Shown: piece after piece, positions 53,055 through 64,000 of the stretch
Position numbering within the stretch: position 1 is the stretch's first letter
How the letters are laid out: every line of letters begins with the position of its first letter
Notes under the pieces: model-generated
What the model saw: only the letters and a program-made list of their open reading frames with translations
What the model was told of the DNA's origin: nothing
Databases searched by the model: none
Assembly (NCBI GenBank): GCA_907165135.1
Contig: OU015568.1
Coordinates: forward strand, 15,635,208 to 15,699,207
Length of the DNA: 64,000 bases
Direction of reading: 5' to 3'
DNA from: Oikopleura dioica
Lineage: Eukaryota; Chordata; Appendicularia; Copelata; Oikopleuridae
Position numbers and translations under genes: made by a program

Positions 53055-56000
53055 ATGATGAGCCGCAAGGCCCTTCGACGAGCAGCAGCTGCTCAGAACT
53101 CCCACCCAAATTGTTTGGGCAGTTCTAGTAGCGCTAGAAAAGCTTCGTCTTTTCCACCGGCTGAAATCTCTGCGGCCATGCGACTTCAAGGGCCGACTAG
53201 GGTTCAGAATCATGACTTTCTTCATGTCTTTTCTGATACCAAGAAGCCAGCAGTTTCTGGACCACTCGCTATCGGTAATTTCCCAGTTTTTTACTTCCTC
53301 TAAACCTGCGCTAGAAATGCGACTTCTCCCAGAAGAACAACAAAATTTTATCAAAACCGAACTCGCCAAAATCGAAAAAGAATCCGTCGACGCCTCCCAC
53401 ACCGGCTACATTCTTCAACTAGCGAAGGAATTCGATGAATTTCTAGCGCTCCGTTTTCCCGATGTGAAGCGATACGGCCTCGAGGGATCAGAAACGATTA
53501 TGCTTTGGTTCGATACGATTTTGAATGAGGTTGACAAGGACAATCATGTTACTATTGGAATGACACATCGAGGAAGAAATAATCTTCTTGTCTGTCTTTT
53601 GGGACTTCGAGCTGACATCATGTTCGGCAAAATGTCTGGTAAGTCCATTTATTCGGCCAAAATGCCTGAATCTTTCTAGGAAAACCCGAATTTCCATTCG
53701 ACCCAGAGCATGAAAGAATCATTGGCGATGTTCTTTCCCACCTGCAGATCTCCAACAAGCTCGACTCGGGCGTATCCGTCTCTCTCTTGCCAAACCCTTC
53801 TCACCTTGACGCCATTAATCCCGCCGCAATGGGCAAGGCAAGGTCAAAAATTGACCACGGCAGCAAAGCTCTTTGCATTCAATGTCATGGAGATGGATCT
53901 CTCATCGGCCAAGGTTTTTTCGTTGCTGAAATAAAAGCTTATTTTTTGTTCAGGACACAACCACGAAATCCTAAACATGCAAAATATTCCCGGCTACGAC
54001 GTCGGCGGCTCCCTCCATTTCTGTTGCGACAATCAGGTCGCCTTCACCGCTTCTGGAAATTTGTCTCGTTCGTGCGCTCGTCCTGGCGACTGTGCTCTAC
54101 CTTACGGCAGCCCTGTAATCTCTGTGTCCGCTAGCCACCCAGAGCAAGTGATTCAAGCAGCCAAACTCGCCCTCCGCTTCCGCAACAAATTCGGCAAAGA
54201 CGTCATGACCGAGCTTGTTGGCTGGCGAAAACACGGTCATAACGAGCTTGATGATCCTAAAATGACGAATCCAATTCTCTACAAACACGTTACCGCAGCC
54301 ACTCCAACTCCCGACGTCTGGTGCTCAAAAATGGACGCAACGAAATCTTCAGAAATCATGGAGAAAGTCAAACAGGAACGAGCTTCATGGCAACAATCAT
54401 TCGACGATGTAAAAGCAGATAAATACGTTCCTGGTCAGCTTTGTCGAAACTTCGGACCTTGGGCTGATGTTCAACGGGCGAATTCTTGGGAGCAGCAAAC
54501 TTGGGCTTCCGGTTATGATGTCGAATCAATGAGGTATATTTTGTCGAAATCTGTGGAAGTGCCAGAAGGATTCAATCTCCATCCCTTTTTTGATCGACAC
54601 AGGAAAACTTTTTACATCATTGATAATCAATTTTCAAATTTGAAGACATAGAGGACTCAGTAGTCGATTCTCATAAGGATATTTTGAAATGAATCAATAT
54701 ATTTTTGTCGAAGTTTACAAAAGAAAGCAGCGACTTGAAGCAGCCACCAGTGGCGAGAAAATAGACTGGGGAGCAGCCGAAGCAGTTGCATTTGGATCAC
54801 TACTTGAACAAGGCTTTGGCGTTCGAATTGCGGGACAAGAAGCGGGTCGGGCCACGTTCGCCCACAGACACGCGATTTTGACTGATCAGGATTCCGAAAA
54901 ACAAGTGTGTCCACTTGCTGAATTTGGCGCCTTCGACGTTGTAAACGCCCCATTGACCGAACAAGCTGTAGTTGCCTTCGAGTGGGGCTACTCGATCGAT
55001 CATCCAAATAATTTATGCCTTTGGGAGGCGCAATTCGGCGATTTCTGGAATCAGGCTGAAGTCTCTGTCGATACCCTAGGAAAGGTCATCAAATGGATTT
55101 ATTTGAAAATAAATTAGAAACGGATTAATCCCGCCAGCTTGATGTTAAAACGGAATACAGCGGTATCAAGGGGCCTTGGATGCATATAAAGATCGATTTT
55201 GGATCTGGGTTGTATTTTTCGTACTAATTAACAAATTTACCGAAAACCGACCTTGAACAAAGTGACGTGTGGCGAGCAAAAATGGGGTCTTCAGTCATCT
55301 CTTCTGATGCTTCTTCCTCACGGATACGATGGAGCTGGGCCAGAGCATTCTAGCTCTCGTGTTGAGCGCCTTCTGCAAATGACAGATTCTTTAGAAAATG
55401 GTGTTGATTCTGGTAATTCATCTCGACCGCTTATAATGCTGACCCCATTCTTTCAGACAATATTAACTTCCAAGTGCTTTGGCCTTCCACAGCCGCACAA
55501 TACTTCCATATTCTCAGAAGACAAATGGTGCGAAACTACAGAAAACCTGGTGCAATTGTGATGCCAAAAACCCTCCTTCGTTTACCGGAATCGCGCTCTA
55601 CTTTCGCCGAAATGGGGCCAAACACATCTTTCCAAACCGTGATCGACGACCCGAGCAAGAACGTCAAGGCGAAACGAGTGGTCGTTACTGCTGGCAAACA
55701 TTACTTCACGCTCGTCAATGAACGAGCAAAGAGAGGCCTCCAAAATGATGTGGCTATTGTGCGTTTGGAACAGCTTGTTCCTTTCCCTGCCAAAGAGATT
55801 CAAGGTAAATTTATTCAAGATGCCCCATTGTTTTTTTATTGAGGTCACATTTTAGGACCTCAATTCTTTCATTTTGTAAATTAATGTCTTTCAAATGTCA
55901 AAAAATTTAATGCATTTGAGAAAAAAATGATCTAACGCAGAAGTAGATACAGTAAGAGAGAAACTACTGGTTAAATATTGTCATAATAGAGATCATCAGT

Positions 56001-56337
56001 AACATGATTGTGCGAGTAAATAGACGCTATACTCATAAGCGTGTGCATTTCCTTTTTCCCATCCTACCAAAATTCGATTAATCATCAGATCTTGCTTGTA
56101 AGGAATTTCTTTTCAGAGACTCTCGCTCGATACACCAACGCTACCTCCTTCATTTTCGGCCAAGAGGAACCTAGAAATTGCGGCGCGTGGACTTTTGTCA
56201 AACCTCGACTTGACTTTATTACTGGTCGACGATTTTCGTACTCTGGCAGACCGGAAATGCCAACTAGCGCTACTGGAACTGGTGTCGAGCATCGTCGACA
56301 ACTTCAAGACCTTCTTGATGACACTTTTAACCTCTAA
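53055..56337 (+). CDS. DHTKD1: 2-oxoadipate dehydrogenase E1 component (DHTKD1)
   Basis: Mitochondrial thiamine-diphosphate enzyme of lysine/tryptophan degradation. About 830 residues from eight exons: 53055-53274, 53315-53638, 53680-53913, 53954-54600, 54719-55077, 55267-55412, 55457-55804, 56117-56337. Landmarks shared with human DHTKD1 rather than [115 protein letters not shown] and EEPRNCGAW. Two introns need AG...AC: 54601-54718 (AGGAAAACT to AGTTTAC) and 55078-55266 (AGGAAAGGT to AGTGAC). The usual NNQ near the cofactor site is DNQ here. The start is uncertain; [15 protein letters not shown] suits a mitochondrial presequence. Confidence 0.93.
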
Positions 56338-56643
56338 GTCTATTTCCACGACTTTGTTCTTATATTCTTCTGTTGAATGATGAGTGACTCCTGTACCGCT
56401 TGTTTCTGAATGGCTTTTATTTTTCAAAGTTTTAACTACCAATATTTATTCGAATTGAATTTCAACCTTCTATTCTTGTTCGATTTTGTTCTTACTTACC
56501 TGTCGGAGATTCCGACCCTCAATCAGTCAAATCAGTTCTTACCTACCAGCTTCAATAAACCGAAAAAATGATCAAACTTTCATCGCTAGAATATTGATTT
56601 TTAGACTCCCAAATTGAATAGTTCCGTTTTTAGAATATAAAAT

Positions 56644-58083
56644 ATGAATGCGGCATTGCTATCACAGATCCAAAATGGGAAGGGACTCAAAAAAGTACCC
56701 GATCACGCGAAAAATGACAGATCGGCAGTAGTAGGAGCGGGACAAGTATCTGGAGAGTCGAATAATAACTCGCAAGGTTCGTTCCAGCGATAGCTTCTTT
56801 CGGTTTCTTACTGAGTTATTAATAGCCAAAAGCCGCGGGCCTCCGATGCCACCAGGCGGAGGGAGAAAGGGACCATCACCGGGCGGCCCTCCGATGCCCG
56901 GCCTTGGTGGAATTCGAGCTCAATTAAATGCACAGTTCGGTGGCTCTTCAAGTGCCCCATCTGGGTAAGCCTCTCTTTCCTGATTCCGATTCTTTATCAA
57001 TCTTATTTGAAGTGGATATAAAGCGCAACCAGCACCGCCTCCTAATTTCAAAAAGCCAAATGGTTTCCCAGCTCCTCCTCCACCAAGTTACGGGTCAAAT
57101 TCAACTGGATCAACTCAAATAAGAGGCCCAGCTCCTAGGGTCCCTCCTCCGGGAAATAAGTGGGGAAGCCCACCACCTCCACCTCCCCCAAGCTCTGGCA
57201 AACCAACAGGATCAGCTCCTCCCCCTTCTCCGAATTCAAATAAGCCTGGCTACAGACCTGGTGCAGCTGCTGCAGTTTCAGCGCCGAATCCACCTCCACC
57301 TTATAACAGTGGAAGAACGTTGCCTAGAGTCACTCAAAGTCAGCAAAGGCAATTCCCTCCTCCGCCAGCTCCATCGAACAATAGGCAATTCCCTCCACCA
57401 AGTTCTGGAAGAGCAGGTTTGAAGCTATTCTCTCCAAATGTTTTTTAAAACTCGTACCTTAGGCCCACCACCTCCTCCAAGCAGAGATCCAGGGACAAGA
57501 ACGACGGGAGGAAGTGTTCGTCCACCAGCTCCGCCACCACCAACTCAGTATGGCAGCCAGCAAAGAAATTTCCCAGCACCATCTGCAGCATCAAAAGCAC
57601 CACAACTGAATAGGCCGCCTCCACCAGCTCCACCAATTCATACCTCCCCAGTTCAATCTTCAGTAAGCCCTTTTCCTTTGACAACCTATTAAAATCGATC
57701 CTAGAAGAGTTCTATTGACAACGCAGTGTTCACGGAGATTCGTAATCTACCAAGGCCCGATGTCTACAGACGGCCGGCCGCATCGGCTTATCCCTCCGAG
57801 AGCCGTAATGCACCGTCGCGTACAGCGCCAAAACCGCCAGGTACACTTTTTCCTGGTTTTCAAAATTAATTATTAACGATTCTGCTCTAATCGCGATTCT
57901 AAATCCAGCGCATTTGAATCTGAGTAAATGAAAATTCATGCCAAAAATTAAATGAATTTTCCTCCGACATGTTTTAGCCAGTAAAAAGCCTCCTGACCGA
58001 CCCCCACCACCATTAGGTGGCTTTCCGCCGCTAAATTCGTTCGTAAAAAATGTTATTTGTCATTTAACAATTCCCAACAGTTA
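56644..58083 (+). CDS. WIPF: WASP-interacting protein (WIPF/verprolin family)
   Basis: Actin-regulating partner of WASP/N-WASP. The protein starts with a WH2 actin-binding motif (NAALLSQIQNGKGLKKV, then NDRSAV). Long proline-rich exons follow (PPMPPGGGRKGPSPGG, PPPPPPPSSGKP, PPPPAPPIHTSP). Near the C-terminus, FTEIRNLPRPDVYRRPAASA with YPSESRN mirrors the WASP-binding peptide of WIPF1 (HPISDLPPPEPY, YPSKLARN). The introns checked are GT...AG. The last exon reads DRPPPPLGGFPPLNS and continues about 15 residues to a stop at 58083. Vertebrate proteins often carry sequence before the WH2 motif; here it is at the N-terminus. Confidence 0.88.
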
Positions 58084-59880
58084 ATAACTTAATACCATTG
58101 CATTTATACTGTCATTGTGCCTGAAAACGTAAGAACTCGTATTGCACGACTAAAAGAAAAGGACTTCAAAAGTTCGAAATTTTAAATAATTCATTATATA
58201 AATCAGATGCAGAAACATACGGACGGTATCTTGTCCCGAAAACAAGGTATGAATTTTCAATTCGAATCTTAGGATCCATCTCTTTAGAAAACTTCTACAG
58301 TAAAACTTGTCTTCAATTTAAAAAACAACGCCGAAAGTAGCTTCAAACTTAAATAACGTTCTCATTGCACCAAGCTTATCTTTGACAGGTTGATTGGCCT
58401 GTTGAGAATATTTGATTTGAAAAAACAGGTTTTTTTTAAGACTGCTCCTCAACTGTGGAGCGGTTTTGAGTACCTTAGAGTCGAGATTTTTTGAATCTCT
58501 CTTTTGGACCTTGTTAAAGAAGGTATGTAGTGTGTTAAATAAGGATTTGGTGTCAGCACCTTCTGTGGTGGTGGAGTAACCAGATAGTCAAAAATACACT
58601 AAAATCATAGGAAAAATTGACGATGACGTCATTTCTCAACCACCAACATTGGTGCTGACACCAAAAATAATCAGAAATACTTTTTACTGATGTGCGGAAG
58701 ACCTCTGCTCGATTAGAACAAAAGTCTATCTTTAGTCAATTAGTTTTAATGTACAGTATTCGACCTGTGACGCTCGAGTTTCTCTCGTGACGTGTTGGAT
58801 CAGAACACGAGCATTTGCGACTTACGGCAGTTCATTTCCTCATTGCGGTGATTTATTTCTAATTTTGTGACTTTAGGCCACTGAGGTAATCAAGTGTGCG
58901 GCTGGATGATTGTATAATTACTCGGAAGACTTCAACTTCTAATCAAGTTCACCTCAGAAATCGCTGATTTCGCTCGCTACCGATTCAACCTAACACTACT
59001 TGTATCTCCTCTGCTCACCTGGGAGAACATGCACTTATTCCAGAGCTATTCCTTCGCTGTAAAAAGTCGTATCCCAGAGCCCAAATTCACAACCAAACCT
59101 GCGTTTTAAATCTTGTACAGTGCAAAAAGAACTACTTATCAGACTCTCCTCCCTAACTGCTCAATAATTATTGAATATAATTTTATATGTAGCTTTTCCC
59201 CATATTTCTTATTTCTCCATTCAAAAATTCTACTTCCGTATATTTCATCGCTTCGCATATCTTCTAAAACTGCTAACCTTTGAATATATTGAACAGTTCT
59301 ACCGAGATTTTAGTGCATTCGGACCACTATCTTCTCACTCTTTTTTGAAAATCTTGCTTTGATAAAAACAAACTATTCTACTCTCATATTTTATATATAT
59401 TAAAAATTTCCAGAAGTGCCAATCAAGCTTATAGAAATAATAAATGATTGAAATAATCAATGAAAAATATGATTAATTTGCTTCTGATCATATGATCGGA
59501 AGAAATGGTTTTCTGACTAGTGAGCAGGTTGTTTGAGCACCGGCAGGGAAAATACAGTAGTTTTATCGATCAGTTGCAATTGCTGGTAGACTCAGTAAGA
59601 ACCGGTCTCTCGTCTTCGCCTGATATCTATAATTAAAACGTCCTCCAGTAGATGGCGTTTTGTCGAAAAGGCATCAGAAGGTGCGCGCTCGGGGCTCTAT
59701 CGATTTTGCCTCGAGGGCGTTCATTCCCCCAGGGCAGCTGTAGGGATTGCTGCAGCGCAACAAGCAGAGAGCAAGGCCCGTCTCCGAGAGCTCAATTTCA
59801 CGCTCTAGGATTAATCCGAGCAACGAGAGTACTATTATCAGAAGATAAGAGAGCAACAGGGCGCTGTCAACTCGCTGAAC
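58084..59880. other. Intergenic, upstream of APP
   Basis: AT-rich, no exon recognised. The last 250 bp before the APP start are more G+C-rich and may hold its promoter or 5' UTR. Confidence 0.35.
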
Positions 59881-62107
59881 ATGTGGAGAATCCTATGTCT
59901 AGCATTGTCAGTCTTAGCAGAGCTCTCAACTAAGAACTCGGTAACGCCGTCAACGGAAGAATTAGGGAATTGAGAGAGAATTATTTTCAGGCCCCAGCTA
60001 TCGCATCAAGATGCAAGAGACTAGCCCAGAAGCGAGAGAACGGAGTGTGGACCTCTTCAAAGGTCTCGTCCACCTGTAGCACTTACGATGACGAAGAAGC
60101 TGTTCGTATTTGCAAAGAGGTTCGTTTTCGTTATTTCTTGATGCTGAAAATATCAGCAGAGAATCTATCGAATAAGTTTCTGAAGCATAATTGATCTAGT
60201 CTGACACTTTGGGCCGCGATCGATGCCAAATTGGCCATTTAGCAGCTTTTAGATATTCTTATTCCAACAGACTTTGTCCAGTCTGAGCTGCAGGTCCTAT
60301 TCGAAAATAGTATGCTTCATTGATTTAGATATTTCTCTGCTTTAAACCAAGATCAATTGACAGATTAACAGTGGCGCGCAGACTGGACAAGTGCAATAAA
60401 AATGACCATTTTTCGTCGCCCAATATTGACAAAAGGTTTATCTGTCTTTAGGCTTTCCCCTCCCTGTTCATTATTGGAGTCCGACCGACAGGTGCTGAGC
60501 ATGTTGAGGGACCATGGTGTCAGGCTACTCACGAGGACTGGTCCCGACCGTGCAAGGGAAAAGGACACATGGTGATGGTTTACGAATGCCTTCATCGGGA
60601 CAATAATCAAAACTTGCGCAAGGAAATTAAACACCAGGAAGAATTCGTTATCCCTCGAGTGAGTCCCTAACTGATCCATAATTGGATAGAAATAATTTCT
60701 TATCCAGGGCGATTATGAATTCACTACTACCACCAAACGACCAACAACTCCTCCGACAACATCAACCACAACATCTACAACTACAACAACAACCACGACA
60801 ACAACCACAACTACTACTTCAACCACCACAACCACTAGAAACAAAGCAGATATCCCAACTGGTCCTCCAGGTAAAACAAAACTTTCTGACTGAAATTTTA
60901 TACAAAATTGTAGCTCTTGCTGTTCCCCCAATGTGTGCATTCCGCCACACACCAAAAGTCATCAACGGCGACAACTGCAAAGATGTCACAAGCTGGCGAA
61001 CAGTTGCCCAAGAGTAAGTTATAGATAGCCCATTTAATATTTATCGAAATGACACAATTCTACGCTCAATTTAGCGTCTGTGGCGAGACTGATTTCGAAC
61101 TTCACTCCTTTGCGCCATTGGCAACTTGTGAAGATCATGATGTTTACCAGGGCCTCCAATTCGTCTGCTGTCCACCAAGTGAGTTTTTTTCTTTCATAAA
61201 ATATGCAAGTTGTTATTCGAATTTCGAACTGGCATTCAATGAATATGCGGTAAATTGGCTTTCACTTTCTTGAATTTACAAATGTAATTTTGAGTTTTAT
61301 ATTCGCAGTCAAACCATCTGCATAAATTATAAGACCTTCACCGATATTATTCAGTCACTCAAGATAAAAAACAGCCAACTCCAGTAACCGAAGATGCTCC
61401 AACCGATAGTAATATCCAATAACAACGATTCCTTCCTTAATCTTGACCTTTTTAGAAGTCTATGACCTCCCAGTGGCAATGGCGATTAAATCGTCCCCAA
61501 GGGATGTTGAAGGTGAGTGCTGCCCCTTGTGCTAATTTATTTATAAAATTCAAAATTTAGTGAGCCGAATAGAGCTTAATGGGACCCCATCTGTTGCTGC
61601 AGCCGCCGTTGCAGTCGGTGCCGCCTGTGTTCTTCTTCTTACGGCTTTGGCAGTTATTACTGGTAAGACAATGGAATACTGTATTGGATAAGCAGTTGTG
61701 TAAACCGATTATTTGGGAAGCACTTGTCTAATGAGTCGATGATCGGACTCGGGATTAAGCGGGCGATTACAGTAACCGCACAGCACTAAGTAGCACAATG
61801 AGCTCCTGATGAAACTCTGGCACTTGGCACTCGCCTTTCTTTCTTTCCTTGCCATTGATTTATTCACGAGAGAGTGAATTCTTGACGAGAAAGTGAATAA
61901 ATAAATGTGTGTTCTCTAGTTCGAGGACGACAGCGCGTACGCCGAGAACGACGTTTGGCTAACCAACGCACTCCATTGAGTCCCGAAGAAAGACATTTAC
62001 AGGTAACAACAATCAATTTGAGAGCCAAACTCATCGATTTCATTCAGCGTCTCCAAAGTACTGGCTACGAAAACCCAACTTATCGATTCTTCGAAGCTCG
62101 CCAGTGA
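59881..62107 (+). CDS. APP: Amyloid precursor protein homologue lacking the E2 domain
   Basis: Eleven exons give 372 residues with every join GT...AG and in frame: 59881-59940, 59991-60119, 60452-60658, 60708-60870, 60914-61013, 61075-61178, 61355-61408, 61456-61512, 61561-61662, 61920-62002, 62048-62107. Order: signal peptide (MWRILCLALSVLA); growth-factor-like subdomain (PAIASRCKRL, EEAVRICKEAFPSL, WSRPCKGKGHMVMVYEC); a threonine-rich insert of about 50 residues; copper-binding subdomain (MCAFRHTPKVINGDNC, VCGETDFELHSFAPLATC, GLQFVCCPP); a short linker; one membrane helix (VAAAAVAVGAACVLLLTALA); cytoplasmic tail RERRLANQRTPLSPEERHLQ and GYENPTYRFFEARQ with the YENPTY sorting motif. The roughly 200-residue E2 domain is absent and nothing like Abeta precedes the membrane helix. 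Human APP is 695-770 residues. Confidence 0.93.
60730..60850 (+). repeat. ACAACN microsatellite in APP exon 4
   Basis: Runs of ACA/ACC/ACT codons encode the threonine-rich insert. The mixed third positions show it is a coding repeat rather than a pure trinucleotide tract. Confidence 0.7.
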
Positions 62108-62897
62108 CATTTTTGATCATCGAACTTGTAAAACTATCAACTTCTTACAACTTTTTCCCAAAGGAAATTTATCTTCTCCCAATGATTTTAATATTATATA
62201 AAAGAAGTCCCCAATGCGCTCTGTACAACCGACATCATTATTTTACTTTTTAATAAACACATGGAACATACTTATGAATCAAGCAGTCATTTGGTACTCT
62301 TCCTTGATTTTCTTTGAACAATTTATTGGGATGAGGGCAGAATAAGATTGTTGAGAGTCAGAACTCTGCTTCAGAAGGATTCAATTAAACGGTAAATATG
62401 AATATTCTGAATGAATTATCTGAATCCGAAACGAGGAACAGCAGAAATTGCACGACGGGATGAAACTTTAACAGACCCTAAGCGTCTACCTTGGGCAGTT
62501 TGTGCTCTACTTTGAGGAGGCCTTGCATGTTTCAGGAAGAGATATGACTCATATCATATGAGTCAAAAACGAATGCTCTGTGAGCTGAAACATTCCTTTC
62601 TAGTTCCTTGAAGTCGATCTGTATTGGATTAATCGACAGACTCGACTGGCTCCTCGTTAGCTTCTCTTTCAGTGAACTTATTTGTCTTTCTGATGTTAAC
62701 AATAATCAAACGCCGTTTAATATAATTATGCCTTGTAAACATTTTCTTTCATATCCAGCGACAAGTAAGGATATCTTCTCATCCTCCGAGCCCTGAAAAC
62801 CTGTTCTCGTGTTTCTTCCAGACTGAGCAATTATCTTTTTGTTCGTTTGTGAAACAGCAGAAGCAGTACTAGAGCAAGAAATAATTGCCTTTTATTG
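62108..62897. other. Intergenic between APP and the convergent coiled-coil gene
   Basis: An AATAAA-type signal lies near 62252 for APP. No exon or repeat recognised. Confidence 0.35.
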
Positions 62898-63897
62898 TTA
62901 TTTCACAAAGTCTTCATACCGCGTCGAATGTGGAGATTGAAGCTGGGCTACTTTTCCTTTCAAAGCAGTGTTTCTCCGCTCCGATGCCGCAAATGACGAC
63001 TGTAGCTTCAGTTGATCTTCTCGTAGACCCGCTGCTTCTGTTTGAAATCTGCTGAGTTCTTTCTTCAAAATCTTAATATTAATTGTTCAAAATTGAAGAC
63101 AACGAAGAGAACACTTACTGAAATCTCATTTTTCAGTTGTTCATTATGTTCTTTTGCTCCTGTATTCAGCATTTCCATCCTGATCTGTTTATTTGAATCC
63201 TAGTAAAACATGAAATACCGCTTAATTATTTCATCTTTTTCGTGAATGATGCTTTCTGCTCGTCGAATATCATCCTTTGAAATATTCAGATCTTTCTCTG
63301 TAAGCAAAAGCTGCCTTGACATCTTCTTTCTTTCTCTGGTGATTCCTTCTGAAGATTTTCTCTCTATATGCAGTGTATTTGTCAGCTCGTTAATTGCGGC
63401 TTTGTGTTCGATGTCCGATTTTTTCAGTTCTTCATTTAGCTCCTAGTAGATAACGCTGATGATAATCGTAACAAAATAAATTAATATTTTTTAGAAGGCT
63501 TCATTTTACCTTGATCAAATTGTCGCGCGATATTATTTTTTCTCCAGTTTATCAATTATCTTCTTAGTCTCTTTCTCCTTCAGCGCTAGAAGATGCTCGT
63601 TTCCTTCGGTTTTTGTGTGCATTAGTTGAATAACCTAAGATTTGGAATAAAAAAATGTCTTTTTATTGGAAGATATGAGACTGGAGATGGATATTCAGGG
63701 TCTTTTTCAAACATTTTTGATGGAAAAAATAATTCAAACAAAACTTTTTCGCTTATCAAAAGACCATCGCCCGCAAGCCTTCCCTCGACAAATACTTGAA
63801 ATGATGATGCTTCGATCGAAATTATGATCTTCAAGCAACGAAAATTTCTGCTAGCAGCGAGGTAGAATTTGAGAATGGAGCAAGACTCAAGGGCCAA
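62898..63897 (-). CDS. Coiled-coil protein, 3' part of a longer gene
   Basis: Exons on the minus strand: about 63897-63640 (SSFQVFVEGRLAGDGLLISE, then LFFPSKMFEKDPEYPSP, globular), about 63630-63500 (LALKEKETKKIIDKLEKK), about 63440-63222 (ELNEELKKSDIEHKAAINEL to RAESIIHEKDEIIK), a short exon (KQIRMEMLNTGAKEHNEQLK) and about 63065-62898 (LSRFQTEAAGLREDQLKLQ, ending TRYEDFVK). Heptad patterning is strong from the second exon on. The gene probably continues beyond the window. No family can be named from this part; a centriole or cytoskeletal role would be speculation. Confidence 0.6.
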
Positions 63898-64000
63898 ATA
63901 CAGATGCCTTTACTTAGCGGATATGGCCGTTTCCTTTGACAATGAAAAGTGTTCCGCGAAAAAGGTGCCAGGTGCTGTCATTTTGGTGTCAGTTCTACCT

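Noticed and set aside
60713-60955. Valine-rich minus-strand protein opposite the APP threonine tract
   Set aside because: It is the antisense of ACA/ACC codons and has no independent support.

Overview
This is eukaryotic, animal nuclear DNA: compact, intron-rich genes on both strands with many short introns, a TATA-preceded U6 snRNA, a nuclear tRNA-Lys(CUU), and clear metazoan genes (posterior Hox, BMP3/GDF10-like ligand, APP, CDK4/6, WIP/WIPF, NECAP, MOGS, DHTKD1). Gene density, tiny introns, an isolated posterior Hox gene and a set of introns that begin with AG instead of GT point to a larvacean (appendicularian) tunicate. AG-initial, non-canonical introns have been reported, as I recall, for Fritillaria borealis; that species-level guess is inference.

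Layout. 1-13 kb is repeat-rich, with a GPCR-like remnant (957-1753, -), a damaged 17-beta-HSD-type SDR (4081-6633, +) with a tRNA-Lys gene inside it, and an unrecognised coiled-coil protein (10074-11260, -). 13-20.4 kb holds an unrecognised multi-exon gene, two divergently oriented paralogous secreted cysteine-rich genes (14981-15650 - and 19694-20366 +), an aldo-keto reductase, a small secreted protein and the U6 gene. 20.8-25.7 kb (all -) holds a RING-finger gene, a relic of its duplicate, and a secreted cysteine-rich/kelch-like gene. 26.1-29.6 kb (-) is a Hox12-like gene with a 1.8-kb inverted repeat in its intron. 30-36 kb is mostly transposon debris. A tiny HLH (Id-like) gene at 36.4 kb and a 1.7-kb field of 21 CAGGTG boxes (39.2-40.9 kb) precede a BMP3-like gene (41.2-43.1 kb) and a Frizzled-CRD secreted protein (43.3-44.6 kb). 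44.8-64 kb is a dense housekeeping block: an unrecognised nuclear-looking protein with a duplicated domain (-), MOGS (-), CDK4/6 (+), NECAP (+), DHTKD1 (+), WIPF (+), APP (+) and part of a coiled-coil gene (-).

The most interesting signal is splicing. In at least six genes the reading frame is restored only if introns start with AG (usually AGG, often AGGAAA) and end with AC or AA. In the aldo-keto reductase, a hAT-type MITE with a perfect 8-bp target duplication sits in the last coding segment, and its exact removal restores the protein, so intron birth from a transposon is visible here. Many other MITEs carry intact target duplications. The APP homologue lacks the whole E2 domain and has a threonine-rich insert between its two E1 subdomains.

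All exon boundaries are read by eye from frame and homology; no transcript data or searches were available.
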